Notes: a model not told the origin generated them from the sequence alone. Shown: positions 17,287 to 28,581, counted from the first letter of the stretch. The stretch: 64,000 nucleotides of DNA from Asanoa sp. WMMD1127 (GCF_029626225.1 NZ_JARUBP010000001.1:7316001-7380000); one strand, 5' to 3'. Numbers and translations are program-made.

Positions 17287-20148
17287 TCAGACGACGACGC
17301 TGACCATCCGCCCCTTGACGACGATGACCTTCTTGGGCGCCTTGCCGTTCAGCGCCTCGGCCACCGAGGACAGCGCCGCCTCGCGAACGGAGTCCTCGCC
17401 GGCGTCGGCCGCCACGGACACCCGCCCACGGACCTTGCCGTTGACCTGGACCGGATACGTGACCTCCTCCGCCACCAGCAGCGACGGGTCCGCGACCGGG
17501 AAGTCCACATAGGCCAGCGACGAGGTGTGTCCCAGCCGCTGCCACAGCTCCTCGGCCACGTGCGGGGCGAACGGCGCCGTCATCAGCACCAGTGGCTCCA
17601 CGGCCTCGCGCGGGGGCGGCCCGCCCAGCGCCGTCAGGGCGTTGGTCAGCTCGATCAGCTTGGCCACGCCGGTGTTGAAGCGCAGCTCGTCCAGGTCGCC
17701 GCGGACCCCGTCGATGATGCGGTGCAGCACCCGCCGCGTGGCCTCGTCGGCCGGCGCCTCGCTGACCCGGGTCACGCCGGTCTCCTCGTCGACCACCAGG
17801 CGCCAGACCCGCTGCAGGAACCGCTGTGCGCCGATCACGGCGCGGGTCTCCCACGGACGGGACACGTCAAGCGGACCCATCGCCATCTCGTAGACCCGGA
17901 ACGTGTCGGCCCCGTAGGCCTCGCACATCTCGTCGGGCGTCACCACGTTCTTCAGCGACTTGCCCATCTTGCCGTACTCGCGCCGGACCTCGTCGCCCTC
18001 CCAGAACCAGCGGCCGTCGCGCTCCTCCACCTCCTCGGCGGGCACCACCATGCCGCGCTCGTCGCGGAACGCGTACGCCTGGATGTAGCCCTGGTTGAAC
18101 AGGCGGCGGTAGGGCTCGAACGACGAGACGTGGCCCAGGTCGAACAGGACCTTGTGCCAGAAGCGCGCGTACAGCAGGTGCAGGACGGCGTGCTCGACGC
18201 CGCCGACGTACAGGTCGACGCCGCCCGGGTCGCCGTCGTGCCGCGGGCCCATCCAGTAGGCCTCGTTCTCCGGGTCGACGGCCTGCTTGTCGTTGTGCGG
18301 GTCCAGATAGCGCAGCGAGTACCAGCACGAGCCGGCCCAGTTGGGCATCGTGTTGGTGTCGCGGACGTAGCGCTTGGGGCCGTCGCCCAGGTCCAGCTCG
18401 ACGTCGACCCACTCGCGGGCCCGGGACAGCGGGGTCTCCGGGTTGCTGTCGGCGTCGTCGGGGTCGAAGGTGCGCGGCGCGAAGTCGTCGACCTCGGGCA
18501 GCGAGACGGGCAGCATCGAGTCGGGCAGGGCGACCGGCATCCCGGTCTCGTCGTAGACGATCGGGAACGGCTCGCCCCAGTAGCGCTGCCGGCTGAACAG
18601 CCAGTCCCGCAGCCGGTAGGTGGTGGCGCCCTGGCCCGCGCCGTGCGCCTCCAGCCAGGCGATCATCGTCGCCTTGGCCTCGGTGACGCCCAGGCCGTCC
18701 AGCACCAGGCCGCGGTCGGGCGCGGCGGAGTTGATCGCCGGACCGTCCCCGGTGTACGCCTTGCCGTCGAAGCCGTCGGCCGGCCGCACCGTGCGGATGA
18801 TCGGCAGCTCGAAGACCTCCGCGAACTCCCAGTCGCGCTCGTCCTGGCCGGGCACCGCCATGATCGCGCCGGTGCCGTAGCCGGCCAGCACGTAGTCGGC
18901 GATGAACACCGGGACGCGGGCGCCGTTGACCGGGTTGACCGCGTAGGTGCCGGTGAAGACGCCGGTCTTGTCGCGCGCCTCGGCGGCCCGCTCGACCTCG
19001 GTCTTGCGGGCGGCCGCCCGGCGGTATTCGGCCACCGCGACGACCGGGGTCTCGTGCCCCCCGGTCCAGGCGTCGTGGGTGCCCTCGGGCCAGTGCGCCG
19101 CGGTCAGCGTGTCGACGATCGGGTGCTCCGGCGCGACCACCATGTAGGTGGCGCCGAACAGCGTGTCGGGCCGCGTGGTGAAGACGGTGATCTCACCCTC
19201 GGCGCCGGCCGCGGTCTCGAACGGGAAGTCGACGTGCGCGCCGGTGGAGCGGCCGATCCAGTTGCGCTGCATCAGCTTGACCGGCTCCGGCCAGTCCAGC
19301 ACGTCCAGGTCGTCGACCAGGCGATCGGCGTACGCGGTGATCCGCATCATCCACTGCTTCAGCCGCCGCTTGAACACCGGATAGTTGCCGCGCTCGCTGC
19401 GGCCGTCGGGCGTGACCTCCTCGTTGGCCAGCACGGTGCCCAGCCCGGGACACCAGTTGACCGGCGCCTCCGAGACGTACGCCAGCCGGTGCTCGTCCAG
19501 CAGCGCGCGGCGCTCGACCCCGGACAGCTCCGCCCACGGCTTGTCACCGGGCGTCGGCCGGGTGCCCGCGGCGTACTCGGCGATCAGGTCCTCGATCGGG
19601 CGCGCCTTGCCGGCGGCGGTGTCGTACCACGAGTTGAAGATCTGCAGGAAGATCCACTGGGTCCAGCGGAAGAACTCGGGCTCGCTGGTCGCGATCCGCC
19701 GGCGCTCGTCGTAGCCCATGCCCAGCCGGCGCAGCTGCGCCCAGAACCGGACCATGTTGCGCTCGGTGGTGATCCGCGGGTGGGTGCCGGTCTGCACGGC
19801 GTACTGCTCAGCGGGCAGGCCGAACGCGTCGAAGCCCATCGGGTGCAGCACGTTGAAGCCGGTCATCCGCTTGTAGCGGGTGAACACGTCGGTGCCGATG
19901 TAGCCCAGCGGGTGGCCGACGTGCAGCCCGTCGCCGGACGGGTACGGGAACATGTCGTGCACGTACATCTTCGGGGCGCCGGCGCGGGGGTGCTCCGGAT
20001 CGGCCAGCTCGCCGACGGGGTTGGGCGCGCGGAAGGTGCCGCGGGCCTCCCAGTAGTCCTGCCATTTGCGCTCGACGTCGCCGGCCAGCGCGGCCGTGTA
20101 TCGGAACGGGGGAACGTCCTGGTCGGGACGCTCGGCTGCCTCGCTCAT
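17287..20148 (-). CDS. leuS: leucyl-tRNA synthetase
   Basis: Class I synthetase charging tRNA-Leu. HIGH-type motif is [16 protein letters not shown] near residue 70. The large CP1 editing insertion follows (threonine-rich [20 protein letters not shown]). The KMSKS-type loop reads KMGKSLKN at about 728, and the anticodon-binding and C-terminal domains are complete. It has 953 residues, full length. ATG 20148 is preferred over GTG 20157, because GAGGTGG ahead of it overlaps the GTG. Expression is probably controlled by the leucine attenuator at 20225-20324. Confidence 0.95.
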   Translation of the reverse strand: MSEAAERPDQDVPPFRYTAALAGDVERKWQDYWEARGTFRAPNPVGELADPEHPRAGAPKMYVHDMFPYPSGDGLHVGHPLGYIGTDVFTRYKRMTGFNVLHPMGFDAFGLPAEQYAVQTGTHPRITTERNMVRFWAQLRRLGMGYDERRRIATSEPEFFRWTQWIFLQIFNSWYDTAAGKARPIEDLIAEYAAGTRPTPGDKPWAELSGVERRALLDEHRLAYVSEAPVNWCPGLGTVLANEEVTPDGRSERGNYPVFKRRLKQWMMRITAYADRLVDDLDVLDWPEPVKLMQRNWIGRSTGAHVDFPFETAAGAEGEITVFTTRPDTLFGATYMVVAPEHPIVDTLTAAHWPEGTHDAWTGGHETPVVAVAEYRRAAARKTEVERAAEARDKTGVFTGTYAVNPVNGARVPVFIADYVLAGYGTGAIMAVPGQDERDWEFAEVFELPIIRTVRPADGFDGKAYTGDGPAINSAAPDRGLVLDGLGVTEAKATMIAWLEAHGAGQGATTYRLRDWLFSRQRYWGEPFPIVYDETGMPVALPDSMLPVSLPEVDDFAPRTFDPDDADSNPETPLSRAREWVDVELDLGDGPKRYVRDTNTMPNWAGSCWYSLRYLDPHNDKQAVDPENEAYWMGPRHDGDPGGVDLYVGGVEHAVLHLLYARFWHKVLFDLGHVSSFEPYRRLFNQGYIQAYAFRDERGMVVPAEEVEERDGRWFWEGDEVRREYGKMGKSLKNVVTPDEMCEAYGADTFRVYEMAMGPLDVSRPWETRAVIGAQRFLQRVWRLVVDEETGVTRVSEAPADEATRRVLHRIIDGVRGDLDELRFNTGVAKLIELTNALTALGGPPPREAVEPLVLMTAPFAPHVAEELWQRLGHTSSLAYVDFPVADPSLLVAEEVTYPVQVNGKVRGRVSVAADAGEDSVREAALSSVAEALNGKAPKKVIVVKGRMVSVVV

Positions 20149-20224
20149 CTTCGCCACCTCGGTATTTTCGTAGTCAGGGCCTGGGGTGCGTCCTTCGGGG
20201 TTGCGCTCACCGGAATGAGGGCAT

Positions 20225-20250
20225 AAAAAAGCCCCTCACGCAGGAGGGGT
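20225..20250 (-). terminator. attenuator terminator in the leuS leader
   Basis: Minus strand CCCCTC-CTGCGT-GAGGGG followed by C and six T residues: a textbook intrinsic terminator placed between the leader peptide and leuS, about 75 nt before the leuS start. A second perfect stem (AGCCGTGC with GCACGGCT, about 20252-20285) overlaps the leader stop codon and would be the ribosome-sensitive upstream hairpin. Confidence 0.88.
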
Positions 20251-20273
20251 AGCCGTGCCGTCGCGTCAGCGCG

Positions 20274-20312
20274 TCAGCACGGCTCGGTAAGGAGCAGGAA
20301 GGCCCTGGCCAT
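20274..20312 (-). CDS. leuL: leucine leader peptide of the leuS attenuator
   Basis: Twelve-codon ORF encoding MARAFLLLTEPC, with three consecutive Leu codons (CTG CTC CTT), ending just inside the first arm of the leader hairpin. Stalling at the Leu codons when charged tRNA-Leu is scarce should favour the antiterminator and raise leuS expression. The ATG lies 6 nt after a TACACT box, so the transcript appears leaderless, as is common for actinobacterial leader peptides. Confidence 0.85.
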   Translation of the reverse strand: MARAFLLLTEPC

Positions 20313-20318
20313 GGGGGC

Positions 20319-20324
20319 AGTGTA
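20319..20324 (-). promoter_or_regulatory. -10 element of the leuS attenuator transcript
   Basis: TACACT (TANNNT) on the minus strand, 6 nt before the leader-peptide ATG. No strong -35 is seen. The promoter abuts the 3' end of the upstream GPP34 gene. Confidence 0.6.
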
Positions 20325-20330
20325 CCGCGC

Positions 20331-20957
20331 TCACCGATAGATCGCGAACGCCGCGCTGGCCACCAGGGTGCCCACGGCATCGACGATCTCGCGTACGGGG
20401 TCCGACAGCTTGGCCCGGATCTCGCGCAACCGCTGGTCGAGCCCGGCCAGCGGCATCGTGGTGAACACGTGCTCGTGCAGCAGCACCGCGTGCACCAGCC
20501 CGCACAGCGCCGCCGTCGGCTCGTCGGGCTGCGAGCGACCGTGTGCCGCGTACCACAGCCGCACCGTGATCGCCCGGACCACCGCCTCGTCGGCCGGGTA
20601 CCGGGTCACCGGGACCAGGCCGAGCCGGCGCTGGGCGACCTTGGTGACCACGCCCTCGGCCACCAGGTCGGTCCGGACGGCCTCGCCGGCGCCGAGGCGG
20701 AGCTGGGCCAGCGCGCCGGCCAGCGGTGGCGGCTGGGCGGCCAGCCTGATCGCGGCGAGCAGGCCGTCGTCGGTGTGGTCGCCGGTCGGCTCGACGCCGA
20801 TCGCGCCCAGCCGGCCGCCGCTGACGGCGACCCGGCCGGCCAGCACGAGCTCGACCAGCCGGGCGCCGCCCACGCCGATGTCGAGGCTGTCCGGGTGGAC
20901 AGCCGGCTTGCCGGCGTTGTCGAAGCCGAGCAGGAACAGCTCTTCACGCAGGCGCAC
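20331..20957 (-). CDS. GPP34 (GOLPH3-like) family phosphoprotein
   Basis: Full-length GPP34-domain protein: LREELFLLGFDNAGKP at the N terminus, the GVGGARLVELVLAGRVAVSGG helix-turn segment, then TKVAQRRLGLVPVTRYP and a C-terminal helix. The fold is that of eukaryotic GOLPH3/Vps74, which binds phosphoinositides. The bacterial role is unknown. Related proteins occur in multiple copies in actinobacteria, often with regulatory clusters. It has 208 residues. It lies 28 nt downstream of the acetamidase gene and may be co-transcribed with it. Confidence 0.85.
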   Translation of the reverse strand: MRLREELFLLGFDNAGKPAVHPDSLDIGVGGARLVELVLAGRVAVSGGRLGAIGVEPTGDHTDDGLLAAIRLAAQPPPLAGALAQLRLGAGEAVRTDLVAEGVVTKVAQRRLGLVPVTRYPADEAVVRAITVRLWYAAHGRSQPDEPTAALCGLVHAVLLHEHVFTTMPLAGLDQRLREIRAKLSDPVREIVDAVGTLVASAAFAIYR

Positions 20958-20985
20958 CGCGTCCGTCCCTCCCCCTCGGCGGCGC

Positions 20986-21990
20986 TCAGCGGTAGCTGTC
21001 GGCGAGGGCGCGTAGTCGGGCGTGGGCGCCCTGATACATGTCGACGGAGGGAAGGTAGCGCTTGGCCACCTTGGCGACCATCGTGTAGTTGGCGTCGCAC
21101 ACGTTGCCCACCGGTGCCTCGCCCGCCTGGCTGATCAGTTGATACGAGTCGAGGACGTCCAGCTTGCCGGCGTCGGCCACCCAGGTCACGAGGTCGTGCT
21201 GGCTCATCCGGAACGCGTCCTCGAGCGGCCGGGCCGATCCCGCCGACATCAGGTGGTCGTCGGTCTCCAGCCGCGGCGTGGGGGTGGCCACGCCCTTGAC
21301 GAGCTCGACCGCGACCACGGTGTCCATCGCGGACTCGACGGCGACGCCGCTGACCTCGCCCTGGCCCTGCCGGGCATGCCCGTCACCGAGGGCGAACAGC
21401 GCGCCCGGCACGTTGACGCCGAAGTAGACGGTGGTGCCGGCGCGCAGCTCGGGCGTGTCCATGTTGCCGCCGTGCACGTCGGGCACGATCGTCATCCGGG
21501 CCTCGAACGCGCCCGGCGCCAGGCCCACCGTGCCGTGCATCGGGTCCAGCGGCAGGTCGACGGTGAAGTCGCTGTTGCGGGCGGTGTAGCGGACGAGCTT
21601 GTTGACCTTGTCCACTTCGTACACCCAGACCCGCTCCTCCAACGGGTCGTGCAGCATCGCCGTGGTGTGCGTTGCGGTGAGCGCGCCGAAGTGCGGGAAG
21701 GTGGACGAGACGGCCCAGTCGCGGGCCGGGGCGATCGACACGAAGTGCAGGGCGAGCGTGTCGCCGGGCTCCGCGCCCTCCACGAAGAACGGCCCGGTGA
21801 CCGGGTTGAGGTAGGGGAACTCGCAGACCTGCGAGGGCAGGTCGCCGACGCCGCGGACCACACCGCCGAAACAGTCCTCGGTGTACGTGTCCAGGATGTC
21901 GCCGGGCTTGATGCGGGCCACCGGCTCGCGGCCGCCGAACGTGTAGCTCAGTTCGGCGGCCGTCGGCCGGTAGCGGAGAACGTCGGTCAC
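20986..21990 (-). CDS. acetamidase/formamidase family protein
   Basis: FmdA/AmdA-family amidohydrolase, expected to release ammonia from short-chain amides. Landmarks include the conserved GDILDTYTEDCFGG segment, HTHWRT-free HFGALTATHTT region, PDVHGGNMDTPELRAGTTVYF and GDGHARQGQGEVSG, which carry the metal/active-site residues of the family. It has 334 residues, within the usual range. It sits just downstream of an APC permease on the same strand, so the pair may import and use an amide or amine. Substrate not determinable. Confidence 0.88.
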   Translation of the reverse strand: MTDVLRYRPTAAELSYTFGGREPVARIKPGDILDTYTEDCFGGVVRGVGDLPSQVCEFPYLNPVTGPFFVEGAEPGDTLALHFVSIAPARDWAVSSTFPHFGALTATHTTAMLHDPLEERVWVYEVDKVNKLVRYTARNSDFTVDLPLDPMHGTVGLAPGAFEARMTIVPDVHGGNMDTPELRAGTTVYFGVNVPGALFALGDGHARQGQGEVSGVAVESAMDTVVAVELVKGVATPTPRLETDDHLMSAGSARPLEDAFRMSQHDLVTWVADAGKLDVLDSYQLISQAGEAPVGNVCDANYTMVAKVAKRYLPSVDMYQGAHARLRALADSYR

Positions 21991-22026
21991 GCTTCCGCCT
22001 TCCGTGGGGCTGTTCGAGTGTGGATC

Positions 22027-23490
22027 CTAGGGGGCCGCGGTGACGTTGTCGTCGGGGTCGACCGTCTTCTCCTCGGACATGCCGGCGAGCACCGGCGTCC
22101 GCTTGGTGGCGACGAGGAAGGCCACGACGACGACGCCGATCAGCACCCAGATCCCGCCGATCAGCTGGGCGAAGATCTTCTGGTTGACCACGACGTAGAT
22201 CAGCATGGCCAGGCCCAGCGCCGGCAGGATCGCGTGGCGGACCCAGTCGCGGCTGCCGTTGCGGACCACGTACCACCAGAACACCGTCACGTGCAGCACG
22301 ATGAACGCGACCAGGGCGCCGAAGTTGACCAACCGGCCGAGGTCGGCGATCGCGTCGGCCTCGCGGGTGAACCACAGCGTCAGGCCGAGCACCAGCGACA
22401 GGCCGGCGACCAGGAAGACCGCGTTGGTCGGCACCGCGTGCTTCGGCGAGACCCGGGCCAGGAACGAGGGCAGCTGCCGGTCGCGGGCCATCGCGAAGAG
22501 CAGCCGGGAGGTGGCGCCCTGCGCGACCATGGCGTTGGCGATGCCCCAGGCGAGGGCGGTGGCGAGCGAGGTCAAGACGTACATCCAGTGGCCGCTGGCC
22601 GCCTCGGCCGCCTGGGCGAACTCGTCGCCGGCGACGGGGCCGCCGTTGAGCAGCGCGTTCGGGTCGGGCACGAGCATCGAGCCGAGCCAGGTCTGGAGGA
22701 CGAACAGCACGCCGGCCACGATCAGGGCGCCGCCCATCGCACGCCCGATCTTGCGGGCCTCCTCGCGGTTCTCCTCGGCCAGCATCGAGATGCCGTCGAA
22801 GCCGAGGAAGGACAGCATCGCGACGCCGACCGCGGCGAAGATCAGGGACCAGCCGAACAGGTCACCGTTGAACAGCGCGGTGCCGGCGGAGAGCCCGTTG
22901 CCCTTGCCCTGCCCGAGCGCGATCAGGAAGACGACGACGACCAGCGCCAGCACGGCCAGTTCGGCGATCAGGAACCAGCGGGTGACGTTCGCCGTGATCT
23001 TGATGCCCAGGTAGTTGACGACCGTGTTGACGACGACGAAGACGACCAGCCAGACAGCGGTCGGAATGGCCGTCACGATCGCGTTCATCGAGAATGCGGC
23101 GACGACGTAGAGAAGGCTCGGCACGAGGATGTAGTCGAGCAGGATCGCCCAGCCCGCGACGAATCCGACCGGCGGCGCGATTCCGCGGCTCGCGTAGTTG
23201 TAGACGGATCCGGCCATCGGGAATGCCTTCACCATCTGCGCGTACGAGTTGGCCGTGAACAGCATGGCCACGAGCGCGACCAGATAGGTCAGCGCGACCA
23301 TGCCGCCGGAGACCTGGAAAACCGAGCCGAAGATCGCGAATGGGGCGATCGGCACCATGAACACGAGGCCGTAGGCCAGCATGTCGGTGAAACGGAGCTC
23401 CCGCCGGAGCTCCTGGCGGTAACCGAAATTCTCGAGGGATGCCGCACCCTCGGTCGGTTGCGGACGCGCGTCCGCCGCAGGGGTAGCCAT
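22027..23490 (-). CDS. APC-superfamily amino acid permease
   Basis: Twelve-helix cytoplasmic-membrane transporter of the amino acid/polyamine/organocation family. TM1 contains FMVPIAPFAIFGSVFQVSGG and TM6 the broken-helix region AMLSFLGFDGISMLAEENREEARKIGRA, both APC hallmarks. It has 487 residues. It precedes the acetamidase by 36 nt on the same strand, which suggests a linked substrate such as an amide or amino acid derivative. Specificity cannot be read from sequence. Confidence 0.9.
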   Translation of the reverse strand: MATPAADARPQPTEGAASLENFGYRQELRRELRFTDMLAYGLVFMVPIAPFAIFGSVFQVSGGMVALTYLVALVAMLFTANSYAQMVKAFPMAGSVYNYASRGIAPPVGFVAGWAILLDYILVPSLLYVVAAFSMNAIVTAIPTAVWLVVFVVVNTVVNYLGIKITANVTRWFLIAELAVLALVVVVFLIALGQGKGNGLSAGTALFNGDLFGWSLIFAAVGVAMLSFLGFDGISMLAEENREEARKIGRAMGGALIVAGVLFVLQTWLGSMLVPDPNALLNGGPVAGDEFAQAAEAASGHWMYVLTSLATALAWGIANAMVAQGATSRLLFAMARDRQLPSFLARVSPKHAVPTNAVFLVAGLSLVLGLTLWFTREADAIADLGRLVNFGALVAFIVLHVTVFWWYVVRNGSRDWVRHAILPALGLAMLIYVVVNQKIFAQLIGGIWVLIGVVVVAFLVATKRTPVLAGMSEEKTVDPDDNVTAAP

Positions 23491-23741
23491 GGCGAATCAC
23501 GATAGTGGTCGATGATCGTTTCTGAAAGGCATCGATCCCCGAATTCACCGCGGCGAAACCACCCATCCTGGACAGCGACCGCCGGCGGGTCGGCGCTGCC
23601 TGAAAATCCGGTTAGCCTGATGGGACGGGTGGGGTCGGCGGTGTCGCGGCGGCTTGCCGATTTCCCCTCGCTCCGGGTGAACCAAACCTCGGGCCCAGAC
23701 GCTCTTGCATATGAAGCCGCAACATCCCGAGGAGGAGGCCC
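23491..23741. other. divergent intergenic region (permease / MoxR operon)
   Basis: 251 bp without a gene, holding the divergent promoters. The only clear element is the GAGGAGG ribosome site before the MoxR GTG. Confidence 0.5.
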
Positions 23742-24788
<1,047 letters not shown>

Positions 24789-24789
24789 C

Positions 24790-26097
24790 GTGCGCGAAGC
24801 GCTGCGCGGGCTGACCACGCGCGGTCGCTCGTTCCTGGCCGCGGGCGGCGCGGCCGCCCTGTCGGCCCTGATCCTGGGCGAGAAGGACCTGCTCCGGGTC
24901 GCCGTGCTGCTGGCGATCCTGCCGCTGCTGGCCGCGGCCTACGTCGGGCGCAGCCGCTACAAGCTGGCCTGCAGCCGGTCGCTCGAGCCACACCGCGTGC
25001 AGGTCGGCGCCAGCTCGCGGGTGATCCTGCGGCTGCAGAACCTGTCCCGGCTGCCGACCGGCACGCTGCTGCTCGAGGACCGGCTGCCGTACGCGCTGGG
25101 CAGCCGTCCCCGGGTCGTCCTGGAGCGCCTCGGCGCGCACCAGGCCAGCTCCGTCGCCTACACCGTCCGCGCCGACGTGCGCGGCCGCTACGAGGTCGGC
25201 CCGCTGGTGGTCCGGCTGACCGACCCGTTCGGGCTGTGCGAGCTGTCCCGGTCGTTCCCCTCGGTCGACCGGCTCACCGTGATCCCGCAGGTCGTGCCGC
25301 TGCCCTCGGTCCGCCTCGTCGGCGAGTTCGCCGGCACCGGCGACAGCCGGGCCCGCTCGGTCGCCGTGCACGGCGAGGACGACGCCGCCACCCGGGAATA
25401 CCGGCGCGGTGACGACCTGCGCCGGGTCCACTGGAAGTCGACCGCCCGCGTCGGCGAGCTGATGGTGCGCCGCGAGGAGCAGCCCTGGGAGAGCCGCGCC
25501 ACGGTCGTGCTCGACACGCGGCAGTACGGGCACCGCGGCGAGGGACCCACCTCCAGCTTCGAGTGGGCGGTCTCGGCCGCCGCCTCGATCGCCGTGCACC
25601 TGCGCGCCGCGGGCTACAAGCTGCGCCTGGTCACCGACGCCGGCGTCGACGTCGACGCGGGCGAGGCCGGCGGCGAGGGCACGCTCCTCGACCACCTGGC
25701 CGACGTCAAGCTGACCCCGCGCGGCGACGTGGGGCTGCTGGTCGAGCGGGTGCGCCGGCGGGCCGACGGCGGTCTGGTGATCGCCGTGCTCGGCGGGCTG
25801 GAGCCCGGCGAGACCGAGCTGCTGGCCGCGCTGCGGGGCAACAACGCGACCTGCATCGCGGTGCTGATCGACACGTCGACCTGGCTCAACCTGGCCCCCG
25901 AGGCCCGGGCGCAGGCCGACGCCGCCCGCGAGGCCGCCGCGCTGGGCCTGCTCAGCAGCGGCTGGCGGGTCGTCGGCGCGGCCCACGGCGACAAGCTGCC
26001 GGCGCTGTGGCCGCAGGCGGCGCGCGGATCGCAGGGCTTCGCCTACCGGGCCACCATGGCCGAGACGGTCGCCGGCACGTTGGGAGTGGCACGATGA
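24790..26097 (+). CDS. DUF58 domain-containing membrane protein
   Basis: Two N-terminal hydrophobic helices (about 12-50), an extracytoplasmic-type beta domain, and the DUF58 motif GEDDAATREYRRGDDLRRVHWKSTAR (about 195-220), followed by a von Willebrand A-like fold (VVLDTRQYG). It has 435 residues. GTG 24790 begins 1 nt after the MoxR stop, and the gene ends with a 4-nt overlap into the transglutaminase gene. It is presumed to be the MoxR client. No enzymatic motif is seen. Confidence 0.9.
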   Translation: MREALRGLTTRGRSFLAAGGAAALSALILGEKDLLRVAVLLAILPLLAAAYVGRSRYKLACSRSLEPHRVQVGASSRVILRLQNLSRLPTGTLLLEDRLPYALGSRPRVVLERLGAHQASSVAYTVRADVRGRYEVGPLVVRLTDPFGLCELSRSFPSVDRLTVIPQVVPLPSVRLVGEFAGTGDSRARSVAVHGEDDAATREYRRGDDLRRVHWKSTARVGELMVRREEQPWESRATVVLDTRQYGHRGEGPTSSFEWAVSAAASIAVHLRAAGYKLRLVTDAGVDVDAGEAGGEGTLLDHLADVKLTPRGDVGLLVERVRRRADGGLVIAVLGGLEPGETELLAALRGNNATCIAVLIDTSTWLNLAPEARAQADAAREAAALGLLSSGWRVVGAAHGDKLPALWPQAARGSQGFAYRATMAETVAGTLGVAR

Positions 26098-28535
26098 GGA
26101 GTCGGCGGCACATGGGGCTCGTGGCGGCGATCGCCACGCTGATGGCCTCGGCGCCCCTGAGCACGATCTTCGAGCAGTGGACCTGGCTGATCCAGTGCAC
26201 CATCGTGATCGCCCTGATCGCCGGCGGCGCGACGCTGGCCCGCACCGCGCGGGCGCCCGTCTGGGCCCAGTTCCTGGCCATGGTGGTCACCCTGCTGCTG
26301 GCCCTGACCTGGCTGTTCCCCAGCGGCGAGGAGATCGCCGGCATCGTGCCGTGGACCGGCACGCTCGAGCACTTCGGCGCGCTGCTCACCCAGAGCGCCG
26401 ACGACATGCGCACGTTCGCGGTCCGGGTGCCCGACAGCGACCCCCTGCTTTTCGTCACCGCGCTCGGCATCGGCTCGGTGGCCGTGATGGTCGACCTGGC
26501 GGTGGTCGGCCTGCGCCGGCCGGCGCTGGCCGGGCTGCCGATGCTGGCCATCTACTCGGTGCCGGTGGCGGTCTACTCCGACAGCGTCTCGTTCCTGCCG
26601 TTCGTGGTCGGCGCGATGGGCTTCCTCTGGCTGCTGGTCGCCGACAAGGTCGACGGGGTGCGCCGGTTCGGCCGGCGGTTCACCGGCGACGGGCGCGACG
26701 TCGACGTCTGGGAGCCCTCGCCGCTGGCCGCGGCCGGGCGCCGCCTGGCGATCGTCGGTGTGCTGGCCGCGGTCGCGCTGCCGGTCGCCGTACCCGGGAT
26801 GACCTCCGGTCTGCTGGCCCGCTTCAACAGCGGCGCGGGCGACGGGGTCGGGCTCGGCGACGGCTCCGGCCGGCCGGGCCGGATCAACCTGTTCGCCGCG
26901 CTGCAGGGCCAGCTCCGGCAGACCGAGCTCGTCACCTTCGCGCGCGTGACGACCACCGACCCGGACCCGTTCTACCTGCGGTTCGCGGTGGCCGACGACC
27001 TCACGTCGGAAGGCTTCCGGAGCCGGACGCCGCAGGGCCGCAGCCTGCGCCAGCTCGAGGACCCGCGGGAGGCGCCGCGGGCCGGGGTGAGCTACCAGCA
27101 GTATTCGGCCGAGGTGGAGATGTCCACCGACTACCAGATGCAGTTCGTGCCGCTCTACGGCCAGCCGATCGCCACCGAGGGCCTCGACAACCAGTGGCTC
27201 TACGACACCAACCAGCAGGTCGTCTTCTCCAACCGGCAGACCGCGCGCGACAAGGACTACCGGTTCGACTTCGTGCGCGGCAACTACACCGAGGAGGCGC
27301 TGCGCACGGCGGGCGAGCCCGACCCCAACAGCCTCGAGGTCAAGCGCTTCACCCAGGTCCCGCCGGTCCGGCAGGTGCAGACGCAGGTCAACTCGCTGAT
27401 CACCGGCGAGGACACGACGTACGACAAGGTGATGGCCATCTACCGGTTCTTCTCGGCGGCCAACAACTTCCGTTACGACCTGCAGACCGAGGGCGGCACC
27501 TCCGGTGAGGACATCGTCAACTTCCTGACCAACCGCAAGGGCTACTGCCAGCAGTACGCGGCCACGATGGCCTGGATGGTCCGAGCGGCCGGCATCCCGG
27601 CCCGGGTGGCGTTCGGGTTCACCAACGGCACCTCCCGCGACGGCGACGCGATGGTGTTGACCAACTTCAACCTGCACGCCTGGACCGAGGTCTACTTCGG
27701 GCCGGAGTACGGCTGGGTGCCGTTCGACGCGACGCCGCGCACCGGGGTGCCCGGCGCGGTCCGCCCGGACTACGCCCCCGACCCGGACCAGCCCCAGTTG
27801 ACGCCGTCGGCGACCCCGTCGGCCGGCCCGGGCGGCGCCGACGACGACGCCGCCGACGCCCGCGGCAAGGAAGACCCGGGCGGCAACGAGGCCCTGCCGG
27901 TCGCGCCGCCGCCGACGCTGCCGAAGTGGCCGTTCTACACGGGCGGCGGGATCCTGCTCGGGCTGCTGCTGCTCGGGACCCCGGCGTTCCGCCGGACGCT
28001 GCTGCGCCGGCGGCGCCAGGCCTCCACCGCGGCGGCCGCGGACTCCGATCTGCAGCCGGGCGCCGCGACGGTGCTGCCGACGAGCGAGGCGGCGGTACGC
28101 AGCCGGGCACACGCCCACGCGGCCTGGGACGAGCTGATGGACACCCTGGTCGACTTCCGGGTGCCGATCGACCGCACCGAGACACCCCGGGCGACCGCGG
28201 AACGGTTGGCCACGCACGAGCTACGCGGCGACACGGTCGGCGCGGTCGACGGCGTGCGGCTCCTGGGCCGGGCGGAGGAACGGGCCCGCTACGCCCGCAG
28301 CCCGCTGACCGGCCCCGGCCTCGGCGCGGCGGTCCGCGACGTGCGGCGTGGCCTGGCCGGCCGGGCAACGCGGCGCACGCGCCTGGTGGCGGCGGTCTTC
28401 CCGCCGTCGGTGCTGGGCCGCTGGCGGGGCGCGCTGGTCGACGCCTCGACCGGCGTCCTGACGGCGATGTCCCGGGTCCGCGAACGCCTGGGCCGGCTCA
28501 GCCCGCGGCGCCTGCTCACCAACCGGGCCCGCTAG
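26094..28535 (+). CDS. TgpA-like transmembrane transglutaminase
   Basis: About six N-terminal membrane helices (residues 8-235), an extracytoplasmic transglutaminase-like core with Cys (RKGYCQQYAATMAWMVRAAGIPAR, about 484), His (NFNLHAWTEVYF, about 527) and Asp (WVPFDATP, about 544), then a proline-rich linker, a further helix (about 610-630) and a cytoplasmic DUF4129-like tail. It has 813 residues. ATG 26094 overlaps the DUF58 stop (ATGA). It may act as a peptidase or transpeptidase on envelope proteins. The operon ends at the 28550-28581 terminator. Confidence 0.9.
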   Translation: MRSRRHMGLVAAIATLMASAPLSTIFEQWTWLIQCTIVIALIAGGATLARTARAPVWAQFLAMVVTLLLALTWLFPSGEEIAGIVPWTGTLEHFGALLTQSADDMRTFAVRVPDSDPLLFVTALGIGSVAVMVDLAVVGLRRPALAGLPMLAIYSVPVAVYSDSVSFLPFVVGAMGFLWLLVADKVDGVRRFGRRFTGDGRDVDVWEPSPLAAAGRRLAIVGVLAAVALPVAVPGMTSGLLARFNSGAGDGVGLGDGSGRPGRINLFAALQGQLRQTELVTFARVTTTDPDPFYLRFAVADDLTSEGFRSRTPQGRSLRQLEDPREAPRAGVSYQQYSAEVEMSTDYQMQFVPLYGQPIATEGLDNQWLYDTNQQVVFSNRQTARDKDYRFDFVRGNYTEEALRTAGEPDPNSLEVKRFTQVPPVRQVQTQVNSLITGEDTTYDKVMAIYRFFSAANNFRYDLQTEGGTSGEDIVNFLTNRKGYCQQYAATMAWMVRAAGIPARVAFGFTNGTSRDGDAMVLTNFNLHAWTEVYFGPEYGWVPFDATPRTGVPGAVRPDYAPDPDQPQLTPSATPSAGPGGADDDAADARGKEDPGGNEALPVAPPPTLPKWPFYTGGGILLGLLLLGTPAFRRTLLRRRRQASTAAAADSDLQPGAATVLPTSEAAVRSRAHAHAAWDELMDTLVDFRVPIDRTETPRATAERLATHELRGDTVGAVDGVRLLGRAEERARYARSPLTGPGLGAAVRDVRRGLAGRATRRTRLVAAVFPPSVLGRWRGALVDASTGVLTAMSRVRERLGRLSPRRLLTNRAR

Positions 28536-28549
28536 CGGTTCTGTCCACA

Positions 28550-28581
28550 CGGCCGCGCCACCCTGCTGGGTGGCGCGGCCG
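28550..28581 (+). terminator. terminator after the MoxR/DUF58/transglutaminase operon
   Basis: Fourteen-bp perfect stem (CGGCCGCGCCACCC with GGGTGGCGCGGCCG) around a TGCT tetraloop, followed by TTT, starting 15 nt past the stop codon. Confidence 0.9.

Noticed and set aside
20158-20330. T-box riboswitch upstream of leuS
   Set aside because: No T-box sequence or specifier loop is visible, whereas a Leu-rich leader peptide and terminator explain the region.
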